Source: Erodium maritimum
Lineage: Eukaryota; Streptophyta; Magnoliopsida; Geraniales; Geraniaceae
Assembly (NCBI GenBank): GCA_963921825.1
Contig: OY997589.1
Location: 14,715,735 to 14,779,734 of the forward strand
Reading direction: 5' to 3'
DNA length: 64,000 nucleotides
Part shown: piece after piece, positions 49,988 through 62,298 of the stretch
Position numbering within the stretch: position 1 is the first letter of the stretch
Layout of the letters: every line of letters begins with the position of its first letter
Notes under the pieces: generated by a model
What the model was told of the DNA's origin: nothing
The model's database searches: none
Seen by the model: the letters and a program-made list of their open reading frames with translations, nothing else
Made by a program: the position numbers and the translations under genes

Positions 49988-51046
49988 TTCAGGGTATGAC
50001 GTAGAGATTTTTATCTTTTTCTAAAATAGTAGACTACTCCAACGGGTCTAAGACCGTCGAGTTTCCTATGATAAGCCCGATTTATTCTGATTCCCAAGGC
50101 TTCTAGCCCTACTTTGTATGTTTTGATTGACACTAGTAATGCAATTCCTCTCCGCCCGTTTAAAAACATACACGAAAAATTCGTATGATTTATAAGCCTC
50201 ATTTGGATGCAAAAGTTTAGAAGGAAGTTCCCATTTTGTCCTCTTTTCGATTCACAAACCTATAATTCACCAAAAACACGAAATACTCATAAAATAGCAG
50301 AGAATGAGTTATAAGTAGGGCTAAAAGTCCATTTAAACCCGATAAACTGTGGTACTTTAAATGCTAAAATGCGTCTGCATCTGTCACACACAAGACCAAG
50401 CTCAAATATATTTGTTCGTGTGGATACTTATAGATGACGGACTCAATTGAAGACGTTTTGATCTGAAAGCGTAGAAGCAAGTCCCAATCTCGAAACAAAC
50501 AATTAAACTACAAGAGGTGTGATTTAAGATGTGTTGTTATCATCGGTTAATCAAATTACATAGAATCAGTTCAAAATTTAAGAATACATTTTTTTTCCAC
50601 TACTTACGTGAAGTCTAAAACTCATTAAACCAACTCTATGATATTAGCCTCCGGCCTCCAAATCGGAGACTACAAAAATAATACCCCAATGTTAATGTTC
50701 TCAGTACGCCTAGATTGTCTAATTATTGTGATTTCGATGCCTGTTTGTATTCATAATATTTTAGGGACAGCTTTGATTAATGCCCCTCCACTTCTATAAC
50801 TTATTTCTTCTTGAAAATCACATTTAAATTTCTGAGTTGAGACCAATGAGATATTTGGTGTTTCCTTTTGGATTGGTCTGAGTTGATTATTGAATTTGCA
50901 CTGCTCTAGATTGAAAGCTGATCTTAGTCCCAATGCCTTGCTCATTTTCTGCCAACATGCAAACAATCTATTTTGCTACTATCTCCACTTACATATTCGC
51001 TTTGACTTACGCAATAAACTTGATTTGGTATTTATGCATCTTCATC
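49988..51046. other. Spacer between retroelements
   Basis: AT-rich, no coding sequence recognised. Confidence 0.5.
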
Positions 51047-54000
51047 TTTTTTTTTCTTTTTTTTTGATAAACGATTTTTATTCAACAGGGTTCCAGGGTG
51101 GAAACCTGCAACGAAACAAAATTACAAAGAAAGCCTGAGTAAATAAATTACATAATCCCACTCACTACTCTTCCACGCCTTCGTCTGCGCTGACAAGAAG
51201 CTGGTGCCACCTTCCATTGCTCAAAAGAAACCTCAGGAACAAGATCCCCTGCTAACTTCAACAGACTGAATGCATGAGGCTGAAAATTAGTGAACATCTG
51301 CAACTCTGACAAAATAGAATTCCGAAACACCACAACATTACGTTGCAACCAGATGTACCAACAAGCCAAATAACAGAGTTTCACCCAAACCGAGCCCCTC
51401 ACCCCGCCGGACATCCAGAACCAACCTTCGAACGCCTCCAAAAAGGAACCCGGCGTGGCCCAGGATAAGGACCACCAATCATGCAACAGACCCCAAAAAT
51501 TCCAAGAGAATTGACAATGCAGAAACAGATGATTTAAGTCTTCAAAACAAGACTTACAAAAATGACACAACATGGCGTTCAGAGAGATTCTGCACCCCCT
51601 TTCCTCAAGAAAGGTCATAGTCGGAATAGCTGAATGTAAGGCTAACCACAATAACATGCAGAATTTGGGAGGGAGGCCCTTAACCCACAGAACCGAGGCC
51701 CAACTAACCTTATCCAAGGTGGGAGTGATTAACCTGTAAACCGCCCCTACAGAGAAACGAGGACCTTTAACCCAAACCAATTTGTCCAAGCCATTTGTCA
51801 GGTACACCGAACATAGAAGCTCCTGCAGAGCTCGCTCTTCGCCCAATTCCCGAACGAACAAGTTCCTTCGGTACACCAACACCCATTGCCCATCACTCCA
51901 ATAATCTCTTACCACTGCTTTTTGATCACGAGCAGCTAAGAACAACTGATGAAATTTGAACCTGAAAGCTTCCTCCCCGAGCCATACATCGTCCCAGAAT
52001 CTCACCTTTGCTCCATTACCCACTTTCCAGTGAATTCCTTGTCCTCCAAAAAGAGTCTGAAATCTAGGATCATTGGCCAAACTCACAATATGACCAAACA
52101 GAGATGTATCATTCGGTTGGTCCAGGCTAAGGAGATCCCAATCACTCGGGTCCCATTTATATTTGACACATATAATCTGCTTCCAAAGACAGTTCTCATC
52201 ATCTGCAAACCTCTAAAACCATTTAGACAGAAGGCTCAAATTAACTTCCTCAAGACGGCGAAGGCCCAGACCGCCCTCCGACCTAGGCCGGCATACCCTA
52301 TCTCATTTCACCTTATGAATGACTTTGCGTGCAACACTATGAGACCACAAAAAGCGGCGTTGAAATCTCTCTAGTTTCACTATCACCGATCTAGGAGCCT
52401 TGAAAAGAATCATGTAAAAAACTGGAAGTGCCGCCAGAGTTGACTTAATTAAAACCACCCGGCCGGCTATATTCAGAGTTTTAGCTTTCCAACGATTCAA
52501 ATATTTCCTCACCCGAACAAAAACCGGCTCCCAAAACTTGAGCCTCTTAGGGGATAGACCCAGTTGGAATCCCAAATATGGTAAAGGCAGCCCGCAGACT
52601 TCACACCCCAAAATAGAGGAAATAAACTCCTCTGATAAGGCATTTCCATTCAGCAAAACAGCCTTGAACTTGTTAAAATTGATCTTTAAACCTGAAACAG
52701 ACTGAAACAGGTCTAAAAGATACTTCACATTCCTCAAACCCCTCTCCTCACCCTTAATAAACAGGATGGTATCGTCAGCAAACTGCAGATGAGACACCAC
52801 CAACCCATTGTGACCAACTGCAACACCATTAAAATCACCTCCCTTTAAACCGTCCAACAACATTTGGTTGAGCCCTTCTGCTGCCAATAAAAACAAGAAA
52901 GGTGAAAGAGGACATCCTTGCCTGATACCGTTCTCTGTTTCAAAATCTAAACTAGGTGATCCGTTTATCAAGACAGATAAATTAGCTCTAAAGCAGCTAG
53001 ACATCCACATACGCCATTTTTCGGGGAAGCCCATTATACTCATCACATCTAGCAGATAAGACCAACTGACCTTGTCATACGCATTTTCGAAATCAAGTTT
53101 CAATATAACTGTCTCCATCTTCGATTTCTTGACACCATGAATAGTTTCAGAAGCAATCAGTACCCCATCAACCAGTTATGAAACCACTCTGGGTGTCCCC
53201 AATTAAGTCCGGCAAAACGTTCTTTAAACGGTTTGTCAGCAGCTTGGCTACTATTTTATAAGGACCTGAAATCAGACTAATAGGTCTGAAATCATCGAAC
53301 GATTCCGGACTAGGAGTTTTTGGAATAAGAACCATGAAATCAGAACTTAAACCTTTTCCAAACACCCCGTCAATATGAAATTTATTCACGAACCTGATCA
53401 AATCCTTCTGAATGATATCCCAGCAGGCTTTGAAGAATAGCATCGAGAACCCGTCCGGGCCAGGCGCTTTGTTATTGCTACACTCCGTTAAGGATTGAAA
53501 AATCTCCTCAAGCGAAAAACCGGCATCCAGATCAGCCGCCTGAAGCATCGAAATGCTTTTAAACTGGAGTGCAGGGATTCAGATCAACACTTCACTCGGC
53601 CTAGCAAACCTATCCCGGAAATGCAGCACCGCTTGAGATTTAATCTGCTCCGGCTCGGTATAAAAATTGTCACCCACCCGAATGGTCACGATTCTCTTAA
53701 TGGAAGCATTAAAGTTGGCCAGACGATGGTAGAATTTTGAACATTGATCACCTTCATCGAACCATTTGAATCTGGCTTTTTGAGCCCATATCTTTGCTAG
53801 CACCTTATGTTTCGAGATTAACGTAACCATAGTCAAAGATCTCCTAGTGTTTTCTTCCCTAGTTAAAGGTCGGTGTTCCACCACGGCGTCTAACGAGGCA
53901 ATCTCCACGTTCAAGTCTGCTACTTCTTTATCAACTCTGCCAAACACATCGGCATTCCATCCATGCAAAGCTTTCCTGAGGCAATTAAGCTTCTTCCAAA

Positions 54001-55535
54001 ATAAATAACTGGGTGACCCCTGAAACGAGAAACTGTCCCACTGAGCCTGAACAGATTGAAAGAACTCCGGATGCGATGTCCACACATTTAGAAAACGCAC
54101 TGGCTTCGGTCCCCAGTTCACCGACCGCGTCTCTAACACCACCGGTTTATGGTCAGAAAGCTCTCTATGTAAGGTTCTTTGTACCAGACTCGGGTAAACT
54201 GCAAGGAGGTCTGCAGACACCAGAATTCTGTATAAACGGGTGGCCTTAGAAGCCGGTCCATACCAAGTGAACTTGCTGCCGATCAATGGTAAGTCACAGA
54301 CGGCTAACTCAAAGAGAAGATCTCTAAAAGCCTCGCTGTCCCTTTCAGAGAATTCACTGAACGCCCGTTCATCCGGTCTACAAACAACATTAAAATCCCC
54401 CCCCCCCCCCCCCACCAACAGATAATCATCAAAGGACGGACTCTCCGCTGCCAACTTCGTCCACAACTCCGATCTTGGACCACTTTCGGTTGGAGCATAC
54501 ACATTCACCACAGTAACAGGGATGGAACCTGCAATAATCATACCTTTCCAAACCAGGGTATTGTCAACATTATAAGAATGAATAGCCGAGAATATTACCG
54601 TTCTCCAAACAAGTAAAACTCCACCAGCTGTGCCTACCGATGGGATAAAGGCAGAATCCCAACCAATCATAAAACCACAACTTCGAAGTATATAGGGCTG
54701 AATCTCTTCTCTCTTGGTTTCCTGAAACAAAACCATATCTGGGTGTTGTTTCGACAAAGCCACCCTAATGCACCGTCTCTTTTGGACGGCATTCATCCCC
54801 CTCACATTCCAGGAGATGAATTTCACCATGTTACAAATTACTGAGGCAAGGAAGTAGGGAGAGAATCCCCTACTTCGTTCCCGTCACTAGAGATTAGATC
54901 ATCCGAGTCATCTTGAAACTCAGGATCCACTGAGTCCCCTAGTTCGAAATCAAGTGCTTCGATTTGATCCGCTACTTCAGGATGTTCTGCTAGAAGCTTG
55001 TGACTTGCCTTGATCAACCTCCACTTTCGTTCTCTCTCAGCTATCTCTTTGTCTACAGGGATTTTTCGAGATGCATAAGACCTGTATACCAGAGTGGGCT
55101 TACTCGGCTGGAGAAACTCTTTGGCCGAAACCCTAGCCCGGGTTGCTAGAGGCCCACGCCAAGAGTCTTGTGGGCTCGAGAAGGAAGATTCTGAAACTTT
55201 TCTTACCGGCGTGGATAAAACCAGTGCCTCCTTGCCCTTCCCAGTGGCCCTTTATCATCGGACTAACCATATTTGACAGTAACGCGTCCTTGTACCCTGT
55301 ACTGCAGTCGAGTCCGCTAACATCAGCCGAACCCACCTTCGTCAAAGAGACCTGAAAACAACTACCTTCCAACTCCATTACCCGAGTAACAAATGACTCC
55401 ACAGTGGTCGAATGCAACAGAAGGAAGTTACAATCAAAGGTTGGCGAAGTCTCATCTCTCGTGGCTAAAAGGAACTCACCACAAGAGCTTCCAATGTCTT
55501 TAAAGGTCTTTGTGCACCAGCACGAAGTATGTCAC
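51047..55535 (-). mobile_element. LINE (L1-type) retrotransposon, 5'-truncated and broken
   Basis: On the minus strand the element ends in an A-rich tail (51065-51047) after AATAAAAATCG and TATCAAAA. ORF2 lies at 54829-51148. Upstream, 55500-55133 reads as the end of an ORF1-like protein (ESFVTRVMELEGSCFQVSL). The homology stops near 55535, so the 5' end is truncated. I could not find the target duplication. Confidence 0.85.
51148..54829 (-). pseudogene. LINE ORF2: AP-like endonuclease, reverse transcriptase, zf-RVT; broken
   Basis: From 54829 an endonuclease domain is seen: start MVKFISWNVRGMN, catalytic-type residues in FQETKREE, GDFNVV and SDHKPVVL. A 17-C run (54397-54413) inflates a Gly stretch in front of GDFN. 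An in-frame stop falls at 53581-53579. The reverse transcriptase follows (KAPGPDGF, DFRPISLISGPYKIVAKLL), then a small frame-shifting deletion after GFITG near 53170. It continues with LKLDFENAYDKVSW, GIRQGCPLSPFLF and the catalytic FADD in LQFADDTILF. Another in-frame stop falls at 52305-52303. The zf-RVT part at 52086-51148 includes LPPKFCMLLWLALHS. It cannot make full ORF2 protein. Confidence 0.92.
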
Positions 55536-55620
55536 CCTTTATATTTTTTAGGAATTATATTCAAGTATTCTGCAGAGTACTTTTATCAACATAATAATGA
55601 AATAAAAGAAGAGTATCATT

Positions 55621-57306
55621 ATAGACCTCATACTCATGAACTGATCAGATCCACCGCTCAAGGGAGATGTCGCCGTCGTTGCTCTCTTTCCCGGTTTTTT
55701 GTTCTGAGTTGTTAGCTTTATACGGAGATTATTGTAAGATAATCTCTAAACTAACTACTCACACAAGACAAGGAAGGGGCGACCATACTCGGAAGACCAA
55801 GAGGTCCGAGGCAGCTCGTTCGGGCGATCTCGTCAGAAGCATCATCGGCAAGGGAAGGAAGGACATGCACGATCCTCCACCCCTTCCGACGATGCCGACT
55901 GGTGGTGAGTTGGTTGTTGTGACTTCCAGTGTATCTGGTGAGAAAAGGTCGGGTGAAGCTAGTCTTGAAGTTGGTAAGCGTAGGTCGAGGATTTGAAAGC
56001 TTCATCTGCAGAAAGATGAGGTATTTGTGTGTAATCTTCTATACGACATCAAGGTTGAGTGGTTCCGCAATGTGTTTGGAGAATTTGGTGAAATTCAACA
56101 CTCCTCTGTTTTGAGTCGGCCTAATCGCAAAGGTAATTTTTTGGTTTTATTTGATTCAGATCACAAGACGAGCAGAGCAGGCTGTCACCTGCCTAAACGG
56201 ATTCAAGATCACTGGCTTTACACTGTTTGTAGCCATTGCTCGGCGCCGGAAGGTCGTGCCGGTGACGGAGAACCCAAAACAGAGCATGGGTGTTGTTTTA
56301 CGTGGTAACCCCGAGCTCGGCGAGGGTGCTGCCAGAGTCTCCAAGAGTGAAGGGGCCAAACTTTTGAGTGGTTTTTGTGCCGGAGACTCGTCGGAGACAG
56401 ATGTTCAGGGTGGCTCTGGTTCATAGATCTCGGGTGTAATTCGAGATCCCGTAATTCATGGATTTTCAAACATTGAAAATCACTCTGCTCTATTGGGTAC
56501 GGGTGAGAATGTTGCGATTGGAAATTTGGATGGTGGAATCGTATCAGAATCGACGGGATTAACCGATGCTGTAGAATCGCGCATTACACGTGAGGTTGAA
56601 GACGAAGTCTTCAGGCCGGTAGATGAAGTCGGGCCTGTGCCTGGGCCTGACAGTGGGTCGGTCAATGTAGGGCTTGGGTCTGAAAATGGGTTAGTCTTGA
56701 ACCTAAATTCATCTACTGGGCTTGGGTTTGGGCCTATCCTGAGCCCAATAACAGGTCCTTTGGTTGATTTGGTCGTTGTGGAAGATATGGGTCAGGGTTC
56801 TAAAACCCGAGCTCCACCAACTTCGGATCATGATTCCATACCTACCGAGGCTCATCAGAGTAGTCCGTGGAAGGAGGTGCTTCTTCAACCGCCTCCTTTT
56901 AAGGGTCGTCATTTGAAGCAATTTAGAATTTCGAATCGTCAGAGTCGACCTCCACCTTTTTTAACGGAATACAATAATGTTGAAGTTAAACCATCGCGCT
57001 CTTTGGCTCCTGAGAGACTTGTAAATCCCGTGGACGTTGGGAAGCAGATTTTACAAACTAAAGCCGACCAGTTAGCTCATTCAGCTAAAGCTTTTGATGA
57101 TCCGACCTTGACTTCAGAAGGAGAAGAGTGAGTCGCAGATGATTGATTTTGTGTTCCCTTTTTTGGGTTTTTATTTCGGGTTTTTGTTCCCGCGGCTCCT
57201 TCTAAGAGCTCCCTTGTAATGACAGTCTTTGGTTAGATCCTGCTTGGATCTAATTTCTTCTAAATTCTAATAAAAAAAAATTCAAGCTTATCCAAAAAGA
57301 AGAAGA
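55621..57306 (+). mobile_element. ORF1-only LINE-like insertion with target duplication
   Basis: It is flanked by AGAAGAGTATCATT (55607-55620) and AGAAGAGTACCATT (57307-57320), 13 of 14 identical. The 3' end reads AATAAAAAAAAATTC, then CTTATCCAAAAAGAAG, an A-rich tail that runs into the duplication. The shared 3' motif links it to the LINEs at 49.9 and 51 kb. It carries ORF1-type sequence but no endonuclease or reverse transcriptase. Confidence 0.8.
56009..57131 (+). pseudogene. LINE ORF1-like: RRM-type N-terminal part, then 212-aa frame
   Basis: From about 56016 the frame gives VFVCNLLYDIKVEWFRNVFG and then FGEIQHSSVLS, an RRM-like fold as found in ORF1 of many plant LINEs, preceded by a stop. 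Frame changes follow near 56160. The C-terminal frame 56493-57131 (212 aa) holds SSPWKEVLLQPPPFKGRH, homologous in position to GSPWKDAL in the 48860 frame. It is probably non-functional as a single protein. Confidence 0.6.
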
Positions 57307-57320
57307 AGAAGAGTACCATT

Positions 57321-58240
57321 TCATATATAGTACGTCTAAATCAAATAAATTCTCAATATTTTTTTGAGAAACAACTAAAAAGGATAATTGAAAAAAAAAG
57401 CTCTCTGAAAACCCATTATTGGGTGCATCTCTACCCTTTTAGGGTTTCGGTCATCTCCGCCGCTTTCATCCCTTCCCGAGTCACCTCCGACCACCCACGA
57501 CATTCTCCACCGGGTACGCCTCTCCCGGTTCGGCTCCTTCTCGGATCTACAACCTTTTTCCAATCCATTTCCATGGCGCCCGCCCCACCTAAACACCCCG
57601 ACGCTGCGAAGCCTCCCCCTCCGGGCTTCCTCCCCAGGGTCGAGTTCTCTAGTCCGCCGGTCCTTTTCCCTGCCGGATGGACATCAAGGCCTCGGTAGTA
57701 ACAACGGTCCGCCATTGAAGGATAAGCCAGGATCGTCTGAGATGGGAGTAATCGTCCCATACGTACCACAGCCACCAGACACGGCCGCCAGTTTTGAAGG
57801 TATGGAGTTGCGCCGATCACATGCAGAAATCGGTGATGCCATCACTGAGTCACGACAGACTCGTGGCACCCCGTCGCCGACGTCTTCCTTGCGGTATCAT
57901 CCCCCGGGCATACTGGATTCGAATCCGGTGGGCCGATCGTCGTCTACCACCAGATCTGCTTCTCGACAGGGTGGGACCCCTCCGGAACGCATCTCCCCGG
58001 TGCCGGTTTTGGAGGATGAAGATGAGGAACTGGTTGTCCCGGTTGATGCGGTCCCGTCGATAGGAAAATCTGAGCCAGACAAGACCGAGGAGGACCAGAT
58101 GCATCAAGCGGAGGCTGGACAGCCTCCTATGCATGAATGAGAAGACCCGGCAGGGGTGGGTCTGGCCTCTGCTGGCCTATACCCACAGACCCGGGACAAC
58201 CAGTGCCGAGAGTTCTCGGGAAGCCTACAACTACAGCTCT
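57321..58240 (+). mobile_element. Another LINE-leader/ORF1-like fragment, cut by an LTR
   Basis: TTTTAGGGTTTCGG at 57438 opens a pyrimidine-rich leader like those at 14.7 and 48.1 kb. A 141-aa proline- and acid-rich frame (57715-58140) follows that I do not recognise. The sequence stops at the LTR beginning at 58241, so its 3' end is not seen. Confidence 0.4.
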
Positions 58241-59381
58241 TTTCACGCCCCAAATCCGGTTTTGACCGGACTCGAGACGTGAACTAGGAATAATAGTAAA
58301 TTAATAATAAAGTAAATTTTAATTGAAAATAAACTCTAAATCTGTGAGTTCCAAATAACAATTTTGATAAGTATGAATCAAATCTCAAACCGAAACGGAA
58401 AAGAAAAACATAGTTTGTTACAAAAGTGCACGTAAACAGTACGTCTCTACTACAAAACAACCCGGATCCTCAAGCTCCCAAGCCCTGAATCAACAGCAAG
58501 GTCTACTCAGCAATGAAACCTGTGAAAATAGTAAACAAGAAGGGGTGAGCTTACGCTCAGTAGGGAAAAGTAGTAAGTAAAAAGAACCCCCATTTTGACA
58601 ATGAAAACCCGATTAGCACAAATATCCAAAGGATACCATAAGTAAAGATCGACAAGGATAACAACATTTAATAAGATAATGATTCAAAGGGGATCAACGG
58701 GCAGACAACTTAGTAACCAGTAGAACAACTAAAGAACACACAAGTACGGAAATATAGATAATGTAAACATCTAGACTCCGATCCACACAACAACCAACAC
58801 ATCGTACCGGAATGCCCCTCGGTCGCGATGGGGCACATATCATCGGTACTCCCAGAAACGTTCCCACAAGTAACACATATCATCGGGGCTCCCGGAAATG
58901 CCTCCAAAGGGACACAGGTCATCGGGGTGAAACAAGACATCCTCCCGGAAACATCCCCAAAGGGACACATATCATCGAGGTGAAACAAGACTCTCCGGAA
59001 CACGTAGCATCGGAGTGAGACAACAATATAACATGCCAGAATATCCCTCGGCCGAAGTCTTCCCGGAACACACACATCGGGGCAACAAACAATACAAAAT
59101 CAGAATGCTCATCGGTCTTCTCGGAATTCCCATCGGGGTAAACACAATACCGGAATACTCATCGGTCTTCCCGGAATTCCCATTGGGGTAAACAATCACA
59201 CGCCATACCGGAAACGCACATCGGCCTAGACGTCTTCCCGGAAACGCACATCGGACTAGGTATCTTCCCGGAATGTCCACCTCGGGGTACACACTCAATC
59301 CACACAATACATATCACATACAATACAACCACACACGTCGTCAAACCAAGCTTACCGGCATGACTTACCAACCACGTCCCA
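58241..59381. mobile_element. LTR-A, outermost of three nested LTRs (5' part)
   Basis: It begins TTTCACGCCCCAAATCCGG, a one-base change from the family start TGTCACGCCCC. It contains the hairpin TGAGCTTACGCTCA at 58546-58559 within AGGGGTGAGC and CTCAGTAGGG. It is interrupted at 59381 by LTR-B. Its remainder would lie beyond the right edge of the window. Confidence 0.7.
58820..59300. repeat. Irregular tandem repeat in LTR-A
   Basis: Many units of about 40-60 bp built on CACATATCATCGGGG and TCTTCCCGGAA words, diverged from one another. Confidence 0.7.
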
Positions 59382-59590
59382 TGTCACGCCCCAAATCCGG
59401 TTTTGCCCGGACCCGAGACGTAACTAAAGATTTGCAGTAAAACGAGAATAATAAAATAAAATAAAGTTTCCAAATGATATAAATCCTTCAAAATGTAAGA
59501 GTCACAGCTCAATCGGTAAAACACAATATCCAACATAAAAGACTACACGTCTCTAAAACTAGCTAAACCCTCAAGCTCCCAAGCTCCGAG

Positions 59591-62298
59591 TGTCACGCCC
59601 CAAATCTGGTTATCGCCCGGACCTGAGGCATGACGAGTAATAGAAGACAATAAAATAATAAATCAACATTTACTTCCTGAAAATCTCCAATAATGAAAAC
59701 AAATCCGCAAAACTAAGTTCAAAACACAATAACCCTCCAGGGGTGTAATAATAACCTCCACAAGTTTTGGTTCAACACATTACGAGTAAAAAGTACGAAG
59801 TCTCTATCACGCACCCACACCGAGAAGCTCCCGAGCTTCTACTCCTCAATCAAGCCTGTAAACACAACGGTAAATTCATAGGGGTGAGCTTACGCTCAGT
59901 AGGGAAAACGCATAACAGAGTGGACCTTAAACTCAATAAACTCAACAGTAAAGTTAACATAAAGCTCTTAACAATCACAAGCAATAGATAAACCAATCAA
60001 TGTCGTGGCACATGGAGTCACCACCCTCCGATCCACATCTTATGTGTCCTTTCGGATTTTCCCTCCAATCCAGAGGAGGCGCATATCATTGAGACTATCG
60101 GAAACACCCTTCAGGGCACATATCGTCGGAAGTCTCAGAAACGTCTCCAAGGGATTTTAGATCCTCGGGAACTCAGGGCAATACTCCCATAGGAAGCGCA
60201 CACTTGGGCAATTCGATGATAAATAGTTAATAATTGAATAACGCACTCAACCAGAAACACAGAACAATCCAATTCAGACAACCACCAACTCGATATCAAC
60301 CATAGCTCGCACATCACCAATTCACACAACACGCAGTACAAGAATCACATAAACATAGCACATCAATCACACAATCCCAACTTACCGTTCACTTACCAGT
60401 TTCGAACCACCGGGGCATCGATCACCTGATTGCACCGCTCGGTACAACCAGTCATACTCGATGCTCCAAACAACCATTCAAGTAAATCAAGTATTCATTT
60501 GAATACAATCAACGAGCAAGCACGAGTATAATCAACTAATTATAAAAACCTTCAAAAGAGCATTCACACATGCAATTCCACTAGTTTCATTAGACTCTTT
60601 AGCCTATCCACTAAGCAATCAACAACCAAGCATGTGATCCTAACACGCAACTAATCCGAGGGCTTTTCCAAGGCTCCTCTACCAGACAATCAATTCCCAA
60701 GTATTGAAAGCGAGTTACACTAGTGATTGGCATCCTAATCGGTCACCACTAGAAAATTCCGATTATTAGTAATTGAAAGACGATTACGCTAGTTATTCGC
60801 ATCCTATAGGCATTGCTAGGACCTTTCCAATTTTATTAACCTAGCATGCATACTAAGCATCGTAAACGAGAGGTTAAGGCTTTCCCTACCTCGAGGTCTT
60901 CCTCTCAACACTCTGATGACAAGCTCGGTGGTCACCTCTCCGTTCTTCACTCGGGTCCCGGCGTGATAAAAGCTCCTCTAACTCGTGTCCACGTTCTTCC
61001 TCCTTTCCTAGCTTGGTTCCAAGGTTTTGAACCACCAAAAGAACACAAATTAGATTCCTCAACCAAGTGTTCTTCTCCTCAAACACACCACAATGTTTAG
61101 AAATGGATCAAGGTTTGAAAAGGAAAGGTGGGAATCAAATTGAGCTAAAAGGAAGGGTTTTGGGCTTTGGGGATCTGATCCGGAATGCCAAACGGACCCT
61201 GTCACAGGCCGGCCAGGAATCCAGAACGGAACACGACACAGACCGGCCCGGTGAGCGACACGGACCGTATCAGGTCCCGTGCCGGACTCCCGCCCGTTCC
61301 GTGCCGGGTGCCGTGCAGGTACCAGGCCCGTTCCGTGCCGGGTGCCGTGCCGGTACCAGGCACGTTCGGTGCGGCCTACCGTGCCGGTACCTGGCCCGGT
61401 CCGGGTCAGATTCCGTATCAGACCTGACCAACTCCTTCCCCTTTCTTCCCCAACTCGAATTTCACGAAAATCCCAACACAAACTCCATTTCTAAACTCGC
61501 CTAGCTCCAAAATAATTCACCAAAGATACCCAGCAACTACACCCTCAATAGGTTCATCAAACTTCAACCAAAACTCAATCCAACAACCTACTTCACTACT
61601 TCTTCTCCAAACAATCAATCAAAGAGCAAGTTCTTCAACTTTTAAGCCAAAACCCACAAAACCCATAGGTTGGAAGTGGAAGAAATGGAGAGTTGAGAGC
61701 ATCCTTACCTCTAGATAGTTGAGATGGAGAAGATGGAGTGAAAATGAAGGCAAATGGACCAAGAACAAGCTTCAAAATCCAAGCTTTCCTCTCTATCTTC
61801 TTCCTCAAGCAAGTGAGCTCCTCCTCTCCTCTCTCTTGTGATTTTCGGCTGAAACAACAACAAATGGGCTAAAATGTTGCTCTCTTTCCTTTAAATGACA
61901 TAAAATGTCAATTTACTCAAAAGCCCTTAAGGTCTTATCCCTTTAAAGGTAACTTAGGAGGGTATGAGGGTCATTTGGAGCCCAAATCTCATCCTCCAAG
62001 CCAAGCATGACAAGTTTCATGTAAGGTCACTCCTATTTAATAGTTTTCCAGCTTTCCAAGATTTATCGACAAATAACCGATATTAAGCCCGAGTTTGACC
62101 GACAGTTGACTTTAACAATATTACAGTCAAACTGAAGGAAACGACCCAACTAAGCTAACCGTGCTAACGGCTAAGCTTTTTGGGCCCCGGAAAGGCCCCG
62201 ACTGACTTTCCGAGTCATCGGTTGACTTTTCCGGCCGAAAGTCAAACTTAGCTAGGATTCACCGGTTTTACCGGGATCGACCGGGGGCGGGTCTTACA
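59591..62298. mobile_element. LTR-C, solo LTR nested in LTR-B
   Basis: A 2708-bp repeat starts TGTCACGCCCC and ends GGGTCTTACA, so it has TG...CA ends. It is flanked by a perfect 5-bp duplication, CCGAG (59586-59590 and 62299-62303). Inside are the hairpin (59885-59898), TTTCCCTACCTCG (60881-60893), a GC-rich CCGGTNCC tract (61190-61420) and the 3' block GGCTAAGCTTTTTGG with GTTGACTTTTCCGG. No gag-pol and no second LTR are present, so it is a solo LTR from LTR-LTR recombination. Size and ends would suit a Ty3/gypsy chromovirus, which is inference. Confidence 0.88.

Noticed and set aside
61059-61504. Overlapping frames of 80-145 aa on both strands
   Set aside because: They lie in a CCGGTNCC-rich tract of LTR-C, where stops are rare because of base composition.
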